This document shows, piece after piece, positions 45,184-53,354 of a DNA stretch of 64,000 bases. A model generated the notes under the pieces. That model saw only the letters and a list, made by a program, of their open reading frames with translations, had not been told where the DNA came from and searched no databases. Position numbers and translations under genes: made by a program. Position 1 is the first letter of the stretch, and every line of letters begins with the position of its first letter. This DNA is from an uncultured Psychrobacillus sp. GTDB lineage: Bacteria; Bacillota; Bacilli; Bacillales_A; Planococcaceae. The DNA lies in assembly GCA_934234185.1 (NCBI GenBank), contig CAKQHO010000003.1, forward strand, positions 22,884 to 86,883, written 5' to 3'.

Positions 45184-45606
45184 TTATCTCTTTTTAGATA
45201 CTCCCATGATTACCTGCTCGATAATTTGTAGATCATCCGGGTAAGCAAGCGGTAATTCCTTTATTTCATCCCATGACTTCCATTTAATTTCATGGATAAA
45301 GCCATCCGGGTCCTGTAAAGCTATATCTCCACCTAGAATTTCCACTAGAAAGTATTCTACATAAACCGATATTCCGTAATCACTTAAAATACTCTGTTTC
45401 GTATGATAAAGCTCTCCAACTTTTACCGTGTATCCTGTTTCTTCAAAAAATTCTCTTGCACAGCATTCCTTAAAATTTTCACCGTCTTCTAAGGTACCAG
45501 AAGGAATTGTCCATTTTTTCTCTTCTCCCGGTGCTGCCTGTAATACCATTAATAATTCCTCCTTATCATTCATACATATTCCAGCAGATCCTTTCCAACT
45601 AAACAT
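45184..45606 (-). CDS. NUDIX hydrolase
   Basis: Protein of 140 residues with a complete Nudix box (GTLEDGENFKECCAREFFEE then TGY, residues 37-59), which binds Mg2+ for pyrophosphate-bond hydrolysis. Start supported by GGAGAGGGTG. Substrate unknown. Confidence 0.88.
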   Translation of the reverse strand: MFSWKGSAGICMNDKEELLMVLQAAPGEEKKWTIPSGTLEDGENFKECCAREFFEETGYTVKVGELYHTKQSILSDYGISVYVEYFLVEILGGDIALQDPDGFIHEIKWKSWDEIKELPLAYPDDLQIIEQVIMGVSKKR

Positions 45607-45711
45607 ATACCGTTCACCCTCTCCTTCAAATATGTATTACCTTACATCATACGATTAGGAATCATTTCGATTATACAGGTAAATCTTCTACATAAATATA
45701 AATCTTCTTCT

Positions 45712-45760
45712 AGTACCTTGCAATAAACAATACCTTGTGATATATTGTTTCTAAGGTACT
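45712..45760. promoter_or_regulatory. Nested inverted repeat upstream of padR
   Basis: Outer arms AGTACCTT / AAGGTACT (45712-45719, 45753-45760) enclose inner arms AAACAAT / ATTGTTT (45725-45731, 45744-45750), all perfect. No T tract follows, so an operator for the PadR protein is more likely than a terminator. Confidence 0.5.
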
Positions 45761-45793
45761 GTTCATTAAATAGTAGCGAAAGGAGTGAAAAGG

Positions 45794-46117
45794 GTGAATA
45801 TACAATTTAAAAAAGGTGTATTAAATTTATGTGTGCTTGTTTTACTTGATAAGCAAGATCGCTACGGATATGAGCTTGTGCAAAAAATATCAGATCAAAT
45901 CTCTATTTCTGAGGGATCTGTTTATCCTCTGCTAAGAAGACTGACGAAAGAGGGCTACTTCACGACTTATTTACAAGAATCATCAGAGGGGCCACCAAGA
46001 AAATATTATAAGCTAACTGATTTGGGACGTACGTATCTACATGAGCAATTAGAGGAATGGAAGAGCTTTACAAATGGAGTAAACAATCTAATTGAAGAGG
46101 GTGTAAAAAATGACTGA
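45794..46117 (+). CDS. PadR-family transcriptional regulator
   Basis: Winged-helix repressor of 107 residues ([20 protein letters not shown] and [16 protein letters not shown] in the N-terminal half). Proteins of this group are often encoded before a DUF1700/DUF4097 membrane-stress protein, as here. The GTG at 45794 is used: AGGAG lies 8 nt upstream, while the GTG at 45785 overlaps that SD. Overlaps the next gene by 8 nt, so the pair is one operon. Confidence 0.9.
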   Translation: MNIQFKKGVLNLCVLVLLDKQDRYGYELVQKISDQISISEGSVYPLLRRLTKEGYFTTYLQESSEGPPRKYYKLTDLGRTYLHEQLEEWKSFTNGVNNLIEEGVKND

Positions 46118-47153
46118 ACAGCAATTTATACGCGAATTAGAAAGTGCCTTAAACCAAATGTCATCTGAAGAAAGAGATGATATTCTAGCAGATATAAGAG
46201 AATACTTCATCAGCGGTAGAGAAGATGGCAAAATGGATGGTGAAATTGCAGCATCACTTGGATCTCCTAAGGATATAGCGAAGGACTTACTAGAAAATTA
46301 TGTACCGGCCCCACCACAATTTGAAAATAGCAATGAACTTATCCACATTCCACATGCCGATTTTTCCCATATCAATATGGATATCGACCATGGTTCTTTA
46401 AACGTCTATCCTTCCTCTAACGATGAAACATATATAGAGCTTGTTGGGGAAAGCGATAAAGTGGAGCTCACAGCAGACGTAACTCATAATACGTTAAATA
46501 TTCGATTAAAATCTAAAAAGCTTGGCTTCTTCTCCTTTATCTTTATGATCAAGGAGTTAAAGGTAAATGTCGCTCTACCTAAAAAGTTATATCAATCAAT
46601 CGTAATGAAGACAGACAACGGGAGAATCAGAGCAGAAAAACTTCTAGGAAAAGACATTAAAGTCTATTCCGATAATGGCGCCATTAACTTAAAAGAGTTA
46701 GCAGCAACTATGTTAGAAACAGAAACAGATAATGGAAGAATTGAAATTGATAAAGTTCAAGTTGAAAAGCTTACTGCTACAACAGACAATGGTAGAATAG
46801 AGCTTCGAAATATAGAGGCTACAGAGGTCCACTCAGAAACTGACAATGGCCGTATTATCATGGAATATATAACTGGTAATATTACTGGTAAAACAGATAA
46901 TGGAAGAATTATCTTATTAACCTCTTCATTAGATAATATGATTGATTTAGAAACAGATAACGGCAGTATTCAAGTAGAAACTGAAACTGAGCCCCGAAAT
47001 GTTTCAATCCATACAAAAACAGATTTCGGAAAGATAGATGTGTTTGGAGAAAATAACTCCAAAACAGTATTTGGAGAAGGAATAAATAAAGTTCGTCTCA
47101 CTACAGACAACGGAAGAATTATCGTTGCCCGAAGAACAGGTGTATCTATTTAA
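46110..47153 (+). CDS. DUF1700/DUF4097 beta-strand repeat protein
   Basis: Protein of 347 residues. The first ~75 residues are a DUF1700/HAAS-like helical domain ([20 protein letters not shown]). The rest is a DUF4097 repeat region with at least eight T-D-N-G-(R/S)-I units spaced about 20-25 residues apart (residues ~167-345), predicted to stack as a beta-solenoid. There is no membrane helix, unlike some relatives. Such proteins occur beside PadR or LiaI-type envelope regulators; a precise role is unknown. Confidence 0.88.
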   Translation: MTEQQFIRELESALNQMSSEERDDILADIREYFISGREDGKMDGEIAASLGSPKDIAKDLLENYVPAPPQFENSNELIHIPHADFSHINMDIDHGSLNVYPSSNDETYIELVGESDKVELTADVTHNTLNIRLKSKKLGFFSFIFMIKELKVNVALPKKLYQSIVMKTDNGRIRAEKLLGKDIKVYSDNGAINLKELAATMLETETDNGRIEIDKVQVEKLTATTDNGRIELRNIEATEVHSETDNGRIIMEYITGNITGKTDNGRIILLTSSLDNMIDLETDNGSIQVETETEPRNVSIHTKTDFGKIDVFGENNSKTVFGEGINKVRLTTDNGRIIVARRTGVSI

Positions 47154-47170
47154 ATTTTAAAAGTAACTCA

Positions 47171-47443
47171 GGAAAGCGTAAGTGCCTATCTCTGCCCCGA
47201 CAAGCAAATGGGGGACGTAAGCACGGAAGGAAAACTAAGAACGTCACATCGTGTGACAACGTTTTCCTGACCAACATCCTGTTGGCCCTCGAGGGGCAAG
47301 GCGCTGGAGCTGGACAATAAGGAAAGCGTAAGCGCCTGTCTCTGCCCCGACAAGCAAATGGAGGGCCTAACAACGGAAGGAAAACTAAGAATGTCACATC
47401 GTGTGACAACGTTTTCCTGACCAACCTCCTGTTGGCCCTATAT
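47171..47443 (+). repeat. Tandem pair of interspersed modular repeats (type I core)
   Basis: Unit A (47171-47320) is complete and unit B (47321-about 47443) lacks its right end. Each begins GGAAAGCGTAAG(T/C)GCCT..CTGCCCCGACAAGC. Unit A ends CTCGAGGGGCAAGGCGCT, complementary to the left end. The core holds a nested hairpin: GGAAAAC / GTTTTCC around GTCACA-TCG-TGTGAC. The pair lies 17 bases after the DUF4097 stop. Frames read through it on the minus strand are artefacts of the duplication. Confidence 0.85.
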
Positions 47444-47462
47444 TTTTTTCTCTTTCGTAATA

Positions 47463-47494
47463 AGGTTCTTTCTCAAATAGAGGGAACCTTTTTA
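47463..47494. terminator. Bidirectional terminator
   Basis: Stem AAGGTTC / GAACCTT with inner CTC/GAG pairing and T5 on the plus strand, between the repeat block and the convergent CPBP gene. Confidence 0.8.
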
Positions 47495-47495
47495 T

Positions 47496-48116
47496 TTAAC
47501 TAAACATTACTACAAATAAGTTATAGGCAGCGTGAATAATAATGACCGTCCAAAGTGAATTTGTCTTTTTATATAAATAACCAAATAGAAGGCTTAGTAA
47601 AAAAATATTGGCCATACTCCCTATCACACTCGGAAATAAGAATTGGTCTGTTCGGATCCAAATAGGAAAATGAATTATAACGAACATGACGGAGGTATAT
47701 ACATTGGCAGACCAAAAGCTTTCCGACTTATCCGTTGCTAATTTGGATAAACCATTAATCCATTTGTTTAATATGTATCCTCTAAAAACTATTTCTTCTA
47801 AAAGTCCCGCTAATATTACCGTGTTAAGTATAGTATGGAAGTTTAAACTAAGATGGATATCTTTGCCCATCACAACGATATGCACTCCATAGAAATATAA
47901 TCCCATAACCATGATAATTATCAAAGCCCACGTGAACCCTTTCCAGAAATCCTTCTGAAGCCCCAAAAACGAGAACACCGGTTGCTTCTCATAATATTTA
48001 ACCAATAGAAAAATAGGTATGACCCAAATAATAATTTTAATCAGCCCAGAGACAAATGCTTTCGTTTGAGGCTCTAATACTTCTAAATAAGAGGCCACCC
48101 ACAGTTCTCTTAGCAT
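47496..48116 (-). CDS. CPBP-family intramembrane metalloprotease
   Basis: Membrane protein of at least 206 residues with about six helices and the CAAX-protease/bacteriocin-processing motifs: EEIVFRGYIL (about residue 92), a His in VIIHFPIW (about 152) and a His in IIIHAAYNL near the end. The ATG at 48116 has no SD. Codons upstream in frame encode a further hydrophobic stretch that looks like a natural first helix, so the true start is probably upstream, near the GAAGAGGGG at about 48185. The N-terminus is unresolved. Confidence 0.75.
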   Translation of the reverse strand: MLRELWVASYLEVLEPQTKAFVSGLIKIIIWVIPIFLLVKYYEKQPVFSFLGLQKDFWKGFTWALIIIMVMGLYFYGVHIVVMGKDIHLSLNFHTILNTVILAGLLEEIVFRGYILNKWINGLSKLATDKSESFWSANVYTSVMFVIIHFPIWIRTDQFLFPSVIGSMANIFLLSLLFGYLYKKTNSLWTVIIIHAAYNLFVVMFS

Positions 48117-48272
48117 CCAAAGGAAAAAGAAAATCAGAAAGAAAAAAAGAACTTCTTTTATATTTTTTTGGATAGGTACAACCCCTCTTCCTGTTTTTGA
48201 TTGTAATTACTTCTATCCCTTTTACTCCTTTTCCTTTAAATTATGTATGAAGAGACCAAGAAATTAAAAATT

Positions 48273-48300
48273 TGAGAAAATATAAAAAACAATCCGTTAT
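48273..48300 (+). promoter_or_regulatory. Possible ECF promoter of the second sigma operon
   Basis: TGAGAA (48273-48278) and CGTTAT (48295-48300) are 16 bp apart, resembling the TGAAAC-N16-CGT ECF layout with two -35 mismatches. A 16-bp perfect palindrome (TGTAAAAGCTTTTACA, 48307-48322) follows at the expected transcript start. Confidence 0.4.
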
Positions 48301-48343
48301 ATAAAGTGTAAAAGCTTTTACAAAATACTGAAGGAGAAAACCT

Positions 48344-48910
48344 ATGAAAACAACCACAAGCAATTTTATCCGTCGCCTTCAATCAGGTAAAGAGGATGCA
48401 CTTGAATATGTAATAGACCAGTACCTTCCTATTGTCAAAGGGATAACATATAAAATACTCTCTCCTCTCAAGAAAGACAGCATGATAGAGGAATGTATCA
48501 ATGATATTTTTCTTTCAGCTTGGAGGCATGCAAAGGATTTCCAAGGAGAATCTGCTGACTTTCCAAAATGGCTCTGTGCCATTGCAAAATTTAAAGCAAT
48601 TGATTACTACAGAAAAGCAGCAAATAGCAGAGAGATTTCTACTGACTACTTGGAGCAGGCAACCTCTTCCTCTCCTGAGGAGGACTATGTAAGAGGAGAG
48701 TCTCACTCTGAGCTATTGCTCTTAATTCATAAGCTAGAGCCAATCGACCAACAAATTTTTATCCTACGCTTCTTCCTAGAGGAAGATACAGAAGCAATTG
48801 CTCAGAAGCTGGGTAAGACAAAGGCATCCATCGATAATCGGATATACAGAGCTAGAAAAAAGCTAAATAATCAATTTCACCTTTATAACATGGGAGGAAA
48901 TTTAATATGA
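48344..48910 (+). CDS. ECF-type RNA polymerase sigma factor
   Basis: Sigma factor of 188 residues: region 2 at about 25-95 (INDIFLSAWRHAKDFQGESA) and region 4 at about 125-180 (IFILRFFLEEDTEAIAQKLG). The following gene, overlapping by ATGA, is its putative anti-sigma factor. The DUF4179 partner places it with SigV/SigI-unrelated ECF groups of Bacilli; the stress it senses is unknown. SD is GAAGGAGA. Confidence 0.88.
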   Translation: MKTTTSNFIRRLQSGKEDALEYVIDQYLPIVKGITYKILSPLKKDSMIEECINDIFLSAWRHAKDFQGESADFPKWLCAIAKFKAIDYYRKAANSREISTDYLEQATSSSPEEDYVRGESHSELLLLIHKLEPIDQQIFILRFFLEEDTEAIAQKLGKTKASIDNRIYRARKKLNNQFHLYNMGGNLI

Positions 48911-49944
48911 AAAATATCTATAAGCATTTTAATAACACAGATATTAATATGGATGAGTTTGAAGAAATGGAAGTATCAGAATTTGAGAAGGCCAAGGTAA
49001 AGCAATCTATACTGTCTAATATTCGTCCTTCTAAACCAAAAAAGTGGAAAAAACCTCTTTTAGCCTCTGCTATGGCGATTGGATTATCCACCTCTGCTTT
49101 AGTCGGCCTCTCCTTTACCGCCAATGCGACAGAGCTGCCTTGGATAGGGGGAATCTACCGCTACTTCCAGGAATTTACGAACAATGACTTTTATTTAGAA
49201 TACGAAGAAAGTCTGAGTAGTATCCAGCAAACAAGAGAAAGTAATGGGATTAAAGTGACCGTAGACGATGCTGTTTATGATGGTGACTCCCTATTTGTTA
49301 CCTACACAATTGAAACGGATAAATATATGGGAGACTCTCTATATATCGGCTCGGTTCCTGGCATTGAAAATAACGATAATAACGGAAGTAACAGAATCCT
49401 TCGAACAGAGGGGAATAAATATATAGGAATGGCAACTACACCAATTACTCATCCTAGCGAATTGTTACATGTACAGTGGAATATTAAATCTATTACCCCT
49501 AATTTAACGACTGAAGAAAGTACTAAGGGTGAGTGGAACTTTGCTTTTTCAATAAATAAAACAGACGTTATAGATATCCTACCTGTAGGACAAGAAGTTA
49601 CAAAAGAAGATGTAACCGTCTCAATTGATCAAATTACTATTGCACCTAACTCCTTTTTGGTGAGCTATTCGAATACTGTTTCTCCAGAACTTAAAGCAAA
49701 GCCGGTTCATATAACTATAAGGCTAGAGGTAAAGGATGATTTAGGAAATGTATACTCTATACTCAGTGGAGGCGGGGTAGGCGACTCCGTTTTTGAATAT
49801 CATTTTAAGGATGCTTTTGAAAAGCTAGATCCATTAGCTAGTGAGTTAATTATTACTCCGTCAGTTGAGTTGCCTTATAGAACAAAGGAATATAAGGTAT
49901 ACAAGGAGTTTGAAATGGATTCAATTCATTTTAAATTAAAATAG
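48907..49944 (+). CDS. DUF4179 anti-sigma factor
   Basis: Membrane protein of 345 residues: a cytosolic N-terminus (about 1-48), one helix (about 49-68; ASAMAIGLSTSALVGLSF) and a large extracytoplasmic region with a DUF4179 domain (about 95-190) and a second domain rich in beta structure. The arrangement matches RsiX/RsgI-like anti-sigma factors; binding of the sigma factor is inferred from coupling. A block of three interspersed repeats starts at its last stop-codon base. Confidence 0.82.
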   Translation: MKNIYKHFNNTDINMDEFEEMEVSEFEKAKVKQSILSNIRPSKPKKWKKPLLASAMAIGLSTSALVGLSFTANATELPWIGGIYRYFQEFTNNDFYLEYEESLSSIQQTRESNGIKVTVDDAVYDGDSLFVTYTIETDKYMGDSLYIGSVPGIENNDNNGSNRILRTEGNKYIGMATTPITHPSELLHVQWNIKSITPNLTTEESTKGEWNFAFSINKTDVIDILPVGQEVTKEDVTVSIDQITIAPNSFLVSYSNTVSPELKAKPVHITIRLEVKDDLGNVYSILSGGGVGDSVFEYHFKDAFEKLDPLASELIITPSVELPYRTKEYKVYKEFEMDSIHFKLK

Positions 49945-50262
49945 AAAAGTGCAAGCGCCTATGTCTGCCCCGACAAGCAAATGGGGAACAGCGAGGAGGC
50001 AGTTCCTCAGCCTCCGCAGTCGGTACCCATTTGACCTCGAGGGGCAAGGCGCTGAAGCTGGACAAGAAAAGCGCAAGCGCCTATGTCTGCCCCGACAAGC
50101 AAATGGGGAACAGCGAGGAGGCCACGCCACCACAGCTGGGCCCCATTTGACCTCGAGGGGCAAGGCGCTGAAGCTGGACAATCAGAAAAGTGCAAGCGCC
50201 TATGTCTTCCTCGACAAGCAAATGGAGAACAGCGAGGAGCCACGTCACCACAGCTGGGCAAT
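49944..50262 (+). repeat. Tandem array of three interspersed modular repeats (type II core)
   Basis: Unit C (49944-50065), unit D (50066-50181) and a truncated, more diverged unit E (50185-about 50262). They share the outer arms of the other copies (AAGCGCCT..TGCCCC / GGGGCAAGGCGCT) and mid arms CAAATGGGG / CCCCATTTG, but have a different core (GAACAGCGAGGAGGC...). C starts at the final G of the anti-sigma TAG stop. Confidence 0.85.
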
Positions 50263-50316
50263 AATCGCTGAGGAATTTTATACTTTCTTATCATTTTCAA
50301 AAATTTTTAAACTAAG

Positions 50317-50347
50317 AACTACAGGAGACAGCATTCCTGTAGTTTTT
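50317..50347 (+). terminator. Terminator after the repeat array
   Basis: A 10-bp stem (AACTACAGGA / TCCTGTAGTT) with T5 on the plus strand, ending the sigma/anti-sigma transcript; it could also serve argS. Confidence 0.75.
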
Positions 50348-50363
50348 GCAGTATAAAGAGAAT

Positions 50364-52037
50364 TTACATCTTTTCAGGAGCCTCCATACCTAACAATCTT
50401 AAACATTCCTTTAAAACAGTAGCAACAGCAGAGCAAAGTGCCAGCCTAGCTTTCTTTGTATCGTTTTCTACTAACACCTTTGTGTTTGCATAGAACTTAT
50501 TAAAATGACGAGCAAGTCCTAAGGCATACTTTGCAATCTGAGATGGGTCTGCATTATCAAAAGCTTTCCCGAGAATTTGTTGGAACTCTTGAAGTGCTTT
50601 AAGCGTTTCCCACGCCTCCTGTCCTAATCCGTATACGGAAGAATTGGTAACAGGCAAGCCACCCCTCTCTAGCAAAGAGCAAATACGAGCATACGTATAT
50701 TGTAAATATGGTCCGGTCTCTCCTTCAAAGCTCAGCATCTGCTCCAGTGAAAACTCTACGTCATTCATTCGATCATTTTTTAAATCATGGAATATAACCG
50801 CTCCCACACCTACTGCTTTTGCTACCTCATCTTTATTTAAAAGATTAGGGTTCTTCTCCTCAATATTCTCCTTCGCAGCTTGGATCGCTTCCTCCAAGAC
50901 ATCCTTTAGAAATATAATTTTTCCTTTGCGGGTAGAAAGCTTTTTTCCATCCTTTAAAATCAATCCAAAGGGAACGTGCTTCATTTCCTTTGCCCACTTG
51001 TATCCCATCTTTTCTAAAACTAAGAAAAGCTGTTTAAAATGTAGGCTTTGTTCATTTCCTACTACATAGAAAGCTTTGCTAAAAGCATATTCCTGCTGAC
51101 GATAAAGTGCTGCAGCCAAATCACGCGTTGCATACAGAGTAGAGCCATCCGTCTTGGTTACTAGACAAGGGGGCATGTTCTCTAGCTCTACCACCATGGC
51201 ACCATCTGATTCTACCAGTAAGCCCTTCTGCTGAAGCTCGTCTACTGCCGTTTCCATCTTATCGTTATAAAATGCTTCACCGTTTAACGAATCGAAGGTA
51301 ATTCCAAGCAAATCATATATTTGCTGAAACTCTAGTAAGGACACATCCCTAAACCATTTCCACAAAGAAAGTGCCTCTTCGTCTCCGTCCTCCAAGCTCT
51401 TAAAGGCTGCTCTTGCCTCGTCTATTAAAGCTTCATTCTCCTCCACCGTCTCATGAAAATGAACATATAATTTTAAGAGCTCTGGAATTGGGGATTTCTC
51501 AATTTTCTCTTTGTTACCCCAACGTTTATATGCAACAATCAGCTTGCCAAATTGGGTGCCCCAATCTCCTAAATGATTAATACGCACAACATCATAACCA
51601 TTTTTCTCTGCAATATTTGCAAGTGCATTTCCAATTACCGTGGAACGCAAATGTCCCATATGAAACGGCTTTGCAATATTAGGAGAAGATAGGTCAATGA
51701 CAATAGATTGATTTTTCTTCGCGTAATCTCCGTAGGATTCCTGCTTATTAATAATTTCCTCGAGCACTTGGGTTGCAACCACCTGCTGGTTCAAAAAGAT
51801 ATTTACGTATGCTCCCACTACCTCTATCTTCTCAACTAATGAATCTTTTATATTACTCGCAAGCTCCTCTGCTATATTTTGTGGCGCTTTACGTAGCTTT
51901 TTGGCAAGTGTAAAGCACGGGAATGAAACATCCCCCATATCCGCATGCTTTGGTTTTTCTAGAATCTTTTCTATTTCTTCTTGCTGCAGCTCATTATTAA
52001 GAGCGATCCTTATTATCTTAGCTATTTGGTTATACAT
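50364..52037 (-). CDS. argS: Arginyl-tRNA synthetase
   Basis: Class I aminoacyl-tRNA synthetase of 557 residues that charges tRNA-Arg. The N-terminal Arg_S domain is at about 1-85, the HIGH-equivalent is PFHMGHLRSTVIGN (about residue 126), the KMSKS-like loop is KLSTRKGK (about 365) and a DALR anticodon-binding domain forms the C-terminus. The ATG at 52037 follows AAAAGGAG. Expression is controlled by the T-box leader directly upstream. Confidence 0.96.
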   Translation of the reverse strand: MYNQIAKIIRIALNNELQQEEIEKILEKPKHADMGDVSFPCFTLAKKLRKAPQNIAEELASNIKDSLVEKIEVVGAYVNIFLNQQVVATQVLEEIINKQESYGDYAKKNQSIVIDLSSPNIAKPFHMGHLRSTVIGNALANIAEKNGYDVVRINHLGDWGTQFGKLIVAYKRWGNKEKIEKSPIPELLKLYVHFHETVEENEALIDEARAAFKSLEDGDEEALSLWKWFRDVSLLEFQQIYDLLGITFDSLNGEAFYNDKMETAVDELQQKGLLVESDGAMVVELENMPPCLVTKTDGSTLYATRDLAAALYRQQEYAFSKAFYVVGNEQSLHFKQLFLVLEKMGYKWAKEMKHVPFGLILKDGKKLSTRKGKIIFLKDVLEEAIQAAKENIEEKNPNLLNKDEVAKAVGVGAVIFHDLKNDRMNDVEFSLEQMLSFEGETGPYLQYTYARICSLLERGGLPVTNSSVYGLGQEAWETLKALQEFQQILGKAFDNADPSQIAKYALGLARHFNKFYANTKVLVENDTKKARLALCSAVATVLKECLRLLGMEAPEKM

Positions 52038-52141
52038 ACAATAATCTCCTTTTCTATAGTAATCACGACCATACAAGAGCAGCTTCTTCTAAACTCAGCA
52101 AGACATCCCCCTCAGTCAACCCAGTAGGCATAGATGAGCCA

Positions 52142-52387
52142 ATAAAAAAAGCCCCCGTCTCCATGAAGAGACGAGAGCATAAATTCCCGTGGTACCACTC
52201 TAGTTGCCACAACCTGTGACCTCTTTTCCGTTGTTAACGAGGTGCCTTCCCCGATCTTTTCTACTTACGTTCAAAAAGCTTCTCCAAAGTGCGTTTCACC
52301 TTCTATTGCAGTATCAGGCTTCCACCATCCCCGACTCGCTTTCCCTTTATAGAAGGTTACTCTCTTTTTCATCGAATTTTTATTATT
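52142..52387 (-). promoter_or_regulatory. T-box riboswitch leader of argS, Arg (CGC) specifier
   Basis: Minus-strand leader of about 245 nt. The specifier domain shows AGTA (52361-52358) opposite GAA (52297-52295), flanked by the helix ACCTTCTAT / ATAGAAGGT. Directly after GAA-A comes CGC (52293-52291), an Arg codon, followed by A. The T-box sequence AGAGTGGTACCACG is at 52201-52188. It is followed by the terminator stem (GCTCTCGTCTC / GGAGACGGGGGC, 52178-52151) and T7. Uncharged tRNA-Arg would stabilise the antiterminator. Confidence 0.93.
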
Positions 52388-52393
52388 TTCATA

Positions 52394-52422
52394 ATATTAA
52401 TGACTGACTTGATATTTGTCAA
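52394..52422 (-). promoter_or_regulatory. Promoter of the argS T-box transcript
   Basis: Minus-strand TTGACA (52422-52417) and TAATAT (52399-52394), 17 bp apart, a near-consensus sigma-A promoter. The -35 is 15 nt beyond the stop of the upstream GNAT gene. Confidence 0.88.
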
Positions 52423-52436
52423 TAGACAAATGCCTC

Positions 52437-53285
52437 TCATTTATTAAATTTCAAGTGTACGGAATCAATTAGCTTTCGGTATCCAATCTCCTGATAAATT
52501 TTATTAGAAGTAGGATTCATCATATCTGTATATAAAACGCAGAAACGAAATTCTTTTAATAGTTCCTTACTGCCAGCGGCCACCATTGTTCTTGCATAGC
52601 CTTTTCTACGTTCTTCCCTAGGTGTAAAAACAAACGATACAGTCACACCATTAGCAGTAGGTCTTGCCTTTTTCATCATGGAAACTACTTTGCCTTTATC
52701 TTCCCAAAGGAATACCTCTTGCTGATCAAGCATGATCTTCACACGCTTTTGTATTTCTTCTGCTGCTAATCTTTCAATACCGGTATCCTCAACAAATTCG
52801 GCATACCATTTTTCTATGAGGAGAGCGTCTGTGTGAGTAGCATACCTCCAAGAGCCTGGACTATGCTCCAGCGTTTCATCAATCACATCCAAACGGTAAA
52901 GCCCTTGGTCCATTAACAGAGTTGTTCCTTGTCCTGTTTTTTCCTTCCACTTTTCTGCAAAGCGGGTTGCCCATTCCTTAACACTGATAATCGACTCTAT
53001 ATGTATGCTTTCATCTAACAGTTTATTAATGCTTAACTCTATGCACTCTTCCAGCTTACTCTCTTTGGTGAAAATAATATTTAACGGATGTGGAGGGGTC
53101 ATTTGAAACAAAGCCAGTAGCTCTCCATCCTCTTCAATAGCCGCCATATACGGGTTTTCATAGAAGCCTTCTTTTATCCTCTCTAATACCCCAAAGAATA
53201 AACTGAACTTATCTTCGTTTTCTAGCAAAAATGGTGTTACAGCTTGTGCAAATTCTTCTGCCTTTTCATAACGTTTAAATTCCAC
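52437..53285 (-). CDS. GNAT-family N-acetyltransferase
   Basis: Protein of about 282 residues with a C-terminal GNAT domain: VSFVFTPREERRKGYARTMV (about residue 215) is motif A, the acetyl-CoA pyrophosphate-binding loop. NPTSNKIYQEIGYRKL near the end is motif B. The N-terminal half is a family-specific extension. Start is taken as GTG at 53285 after AAGGGGA; the longer frame adds 14 residues. Substrate unknown. Confidence 0.8.
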   Translation of the reverse strand: MEFKRYEKAEEFAQAVTPFLLENEDKFSLFFGVLERIKEGFYENPYMAAIEEDGELLALFQMTPPHPLNIIFTKESKLEECIELSINKLLDESIHIESIISVKEWATRFAEKWKEKTGQGTTLLMDQGLYRLDVIDETLEHSPGSWRYATHTDALLIEKWYAEFVEDTGIERLAAEEIQKRVKIMLDQQEVFLWEDKGKVVSMMKKARPTANGVTVSFVFTPREERRKGYARTMVAAGSKELLKEFRFCVLYTDMMNPTSNKIYQEIGYRKLIDSVHLKFNK

Positions 53286-53354
53286 CCTTACATCCCCTTT
53301 TTGATTTTTTATATGATAATATAACATATAACTAGTTCGATGGGAGTGTTTTTT

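Noticed and set aside
47146..47424. 92-codon minus-strand frame with an internal duplicated sequence
   Set aside because: It runs through the two tandem repeat units; the protein-level duplication simply reflects the DNA repeat, and there is no SD or domain.
48307..48322. CcpA cre site
   Set aside because: The palindrome has GC at its centre, not the CG that cre sites need, and lies in a sigma-factor operon.
47171..50262. CRISPR array
   Set aside because: The repeats are about 120-150 nt, adjacent with no unique spacers of constant length, and there are no cas genes.
49936..50356. Several overlapping frames on both strands in the 50-kb repeat array
   Set aside because: All are read through the three repeat copies and share the same pseudo-peptides; no start site or family match.
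52142..52387. Plus-strand 67-codon frame within the argS leader
   Set aside because: It is antisense to a clear T-box riboswitch and has no SD or protein features.
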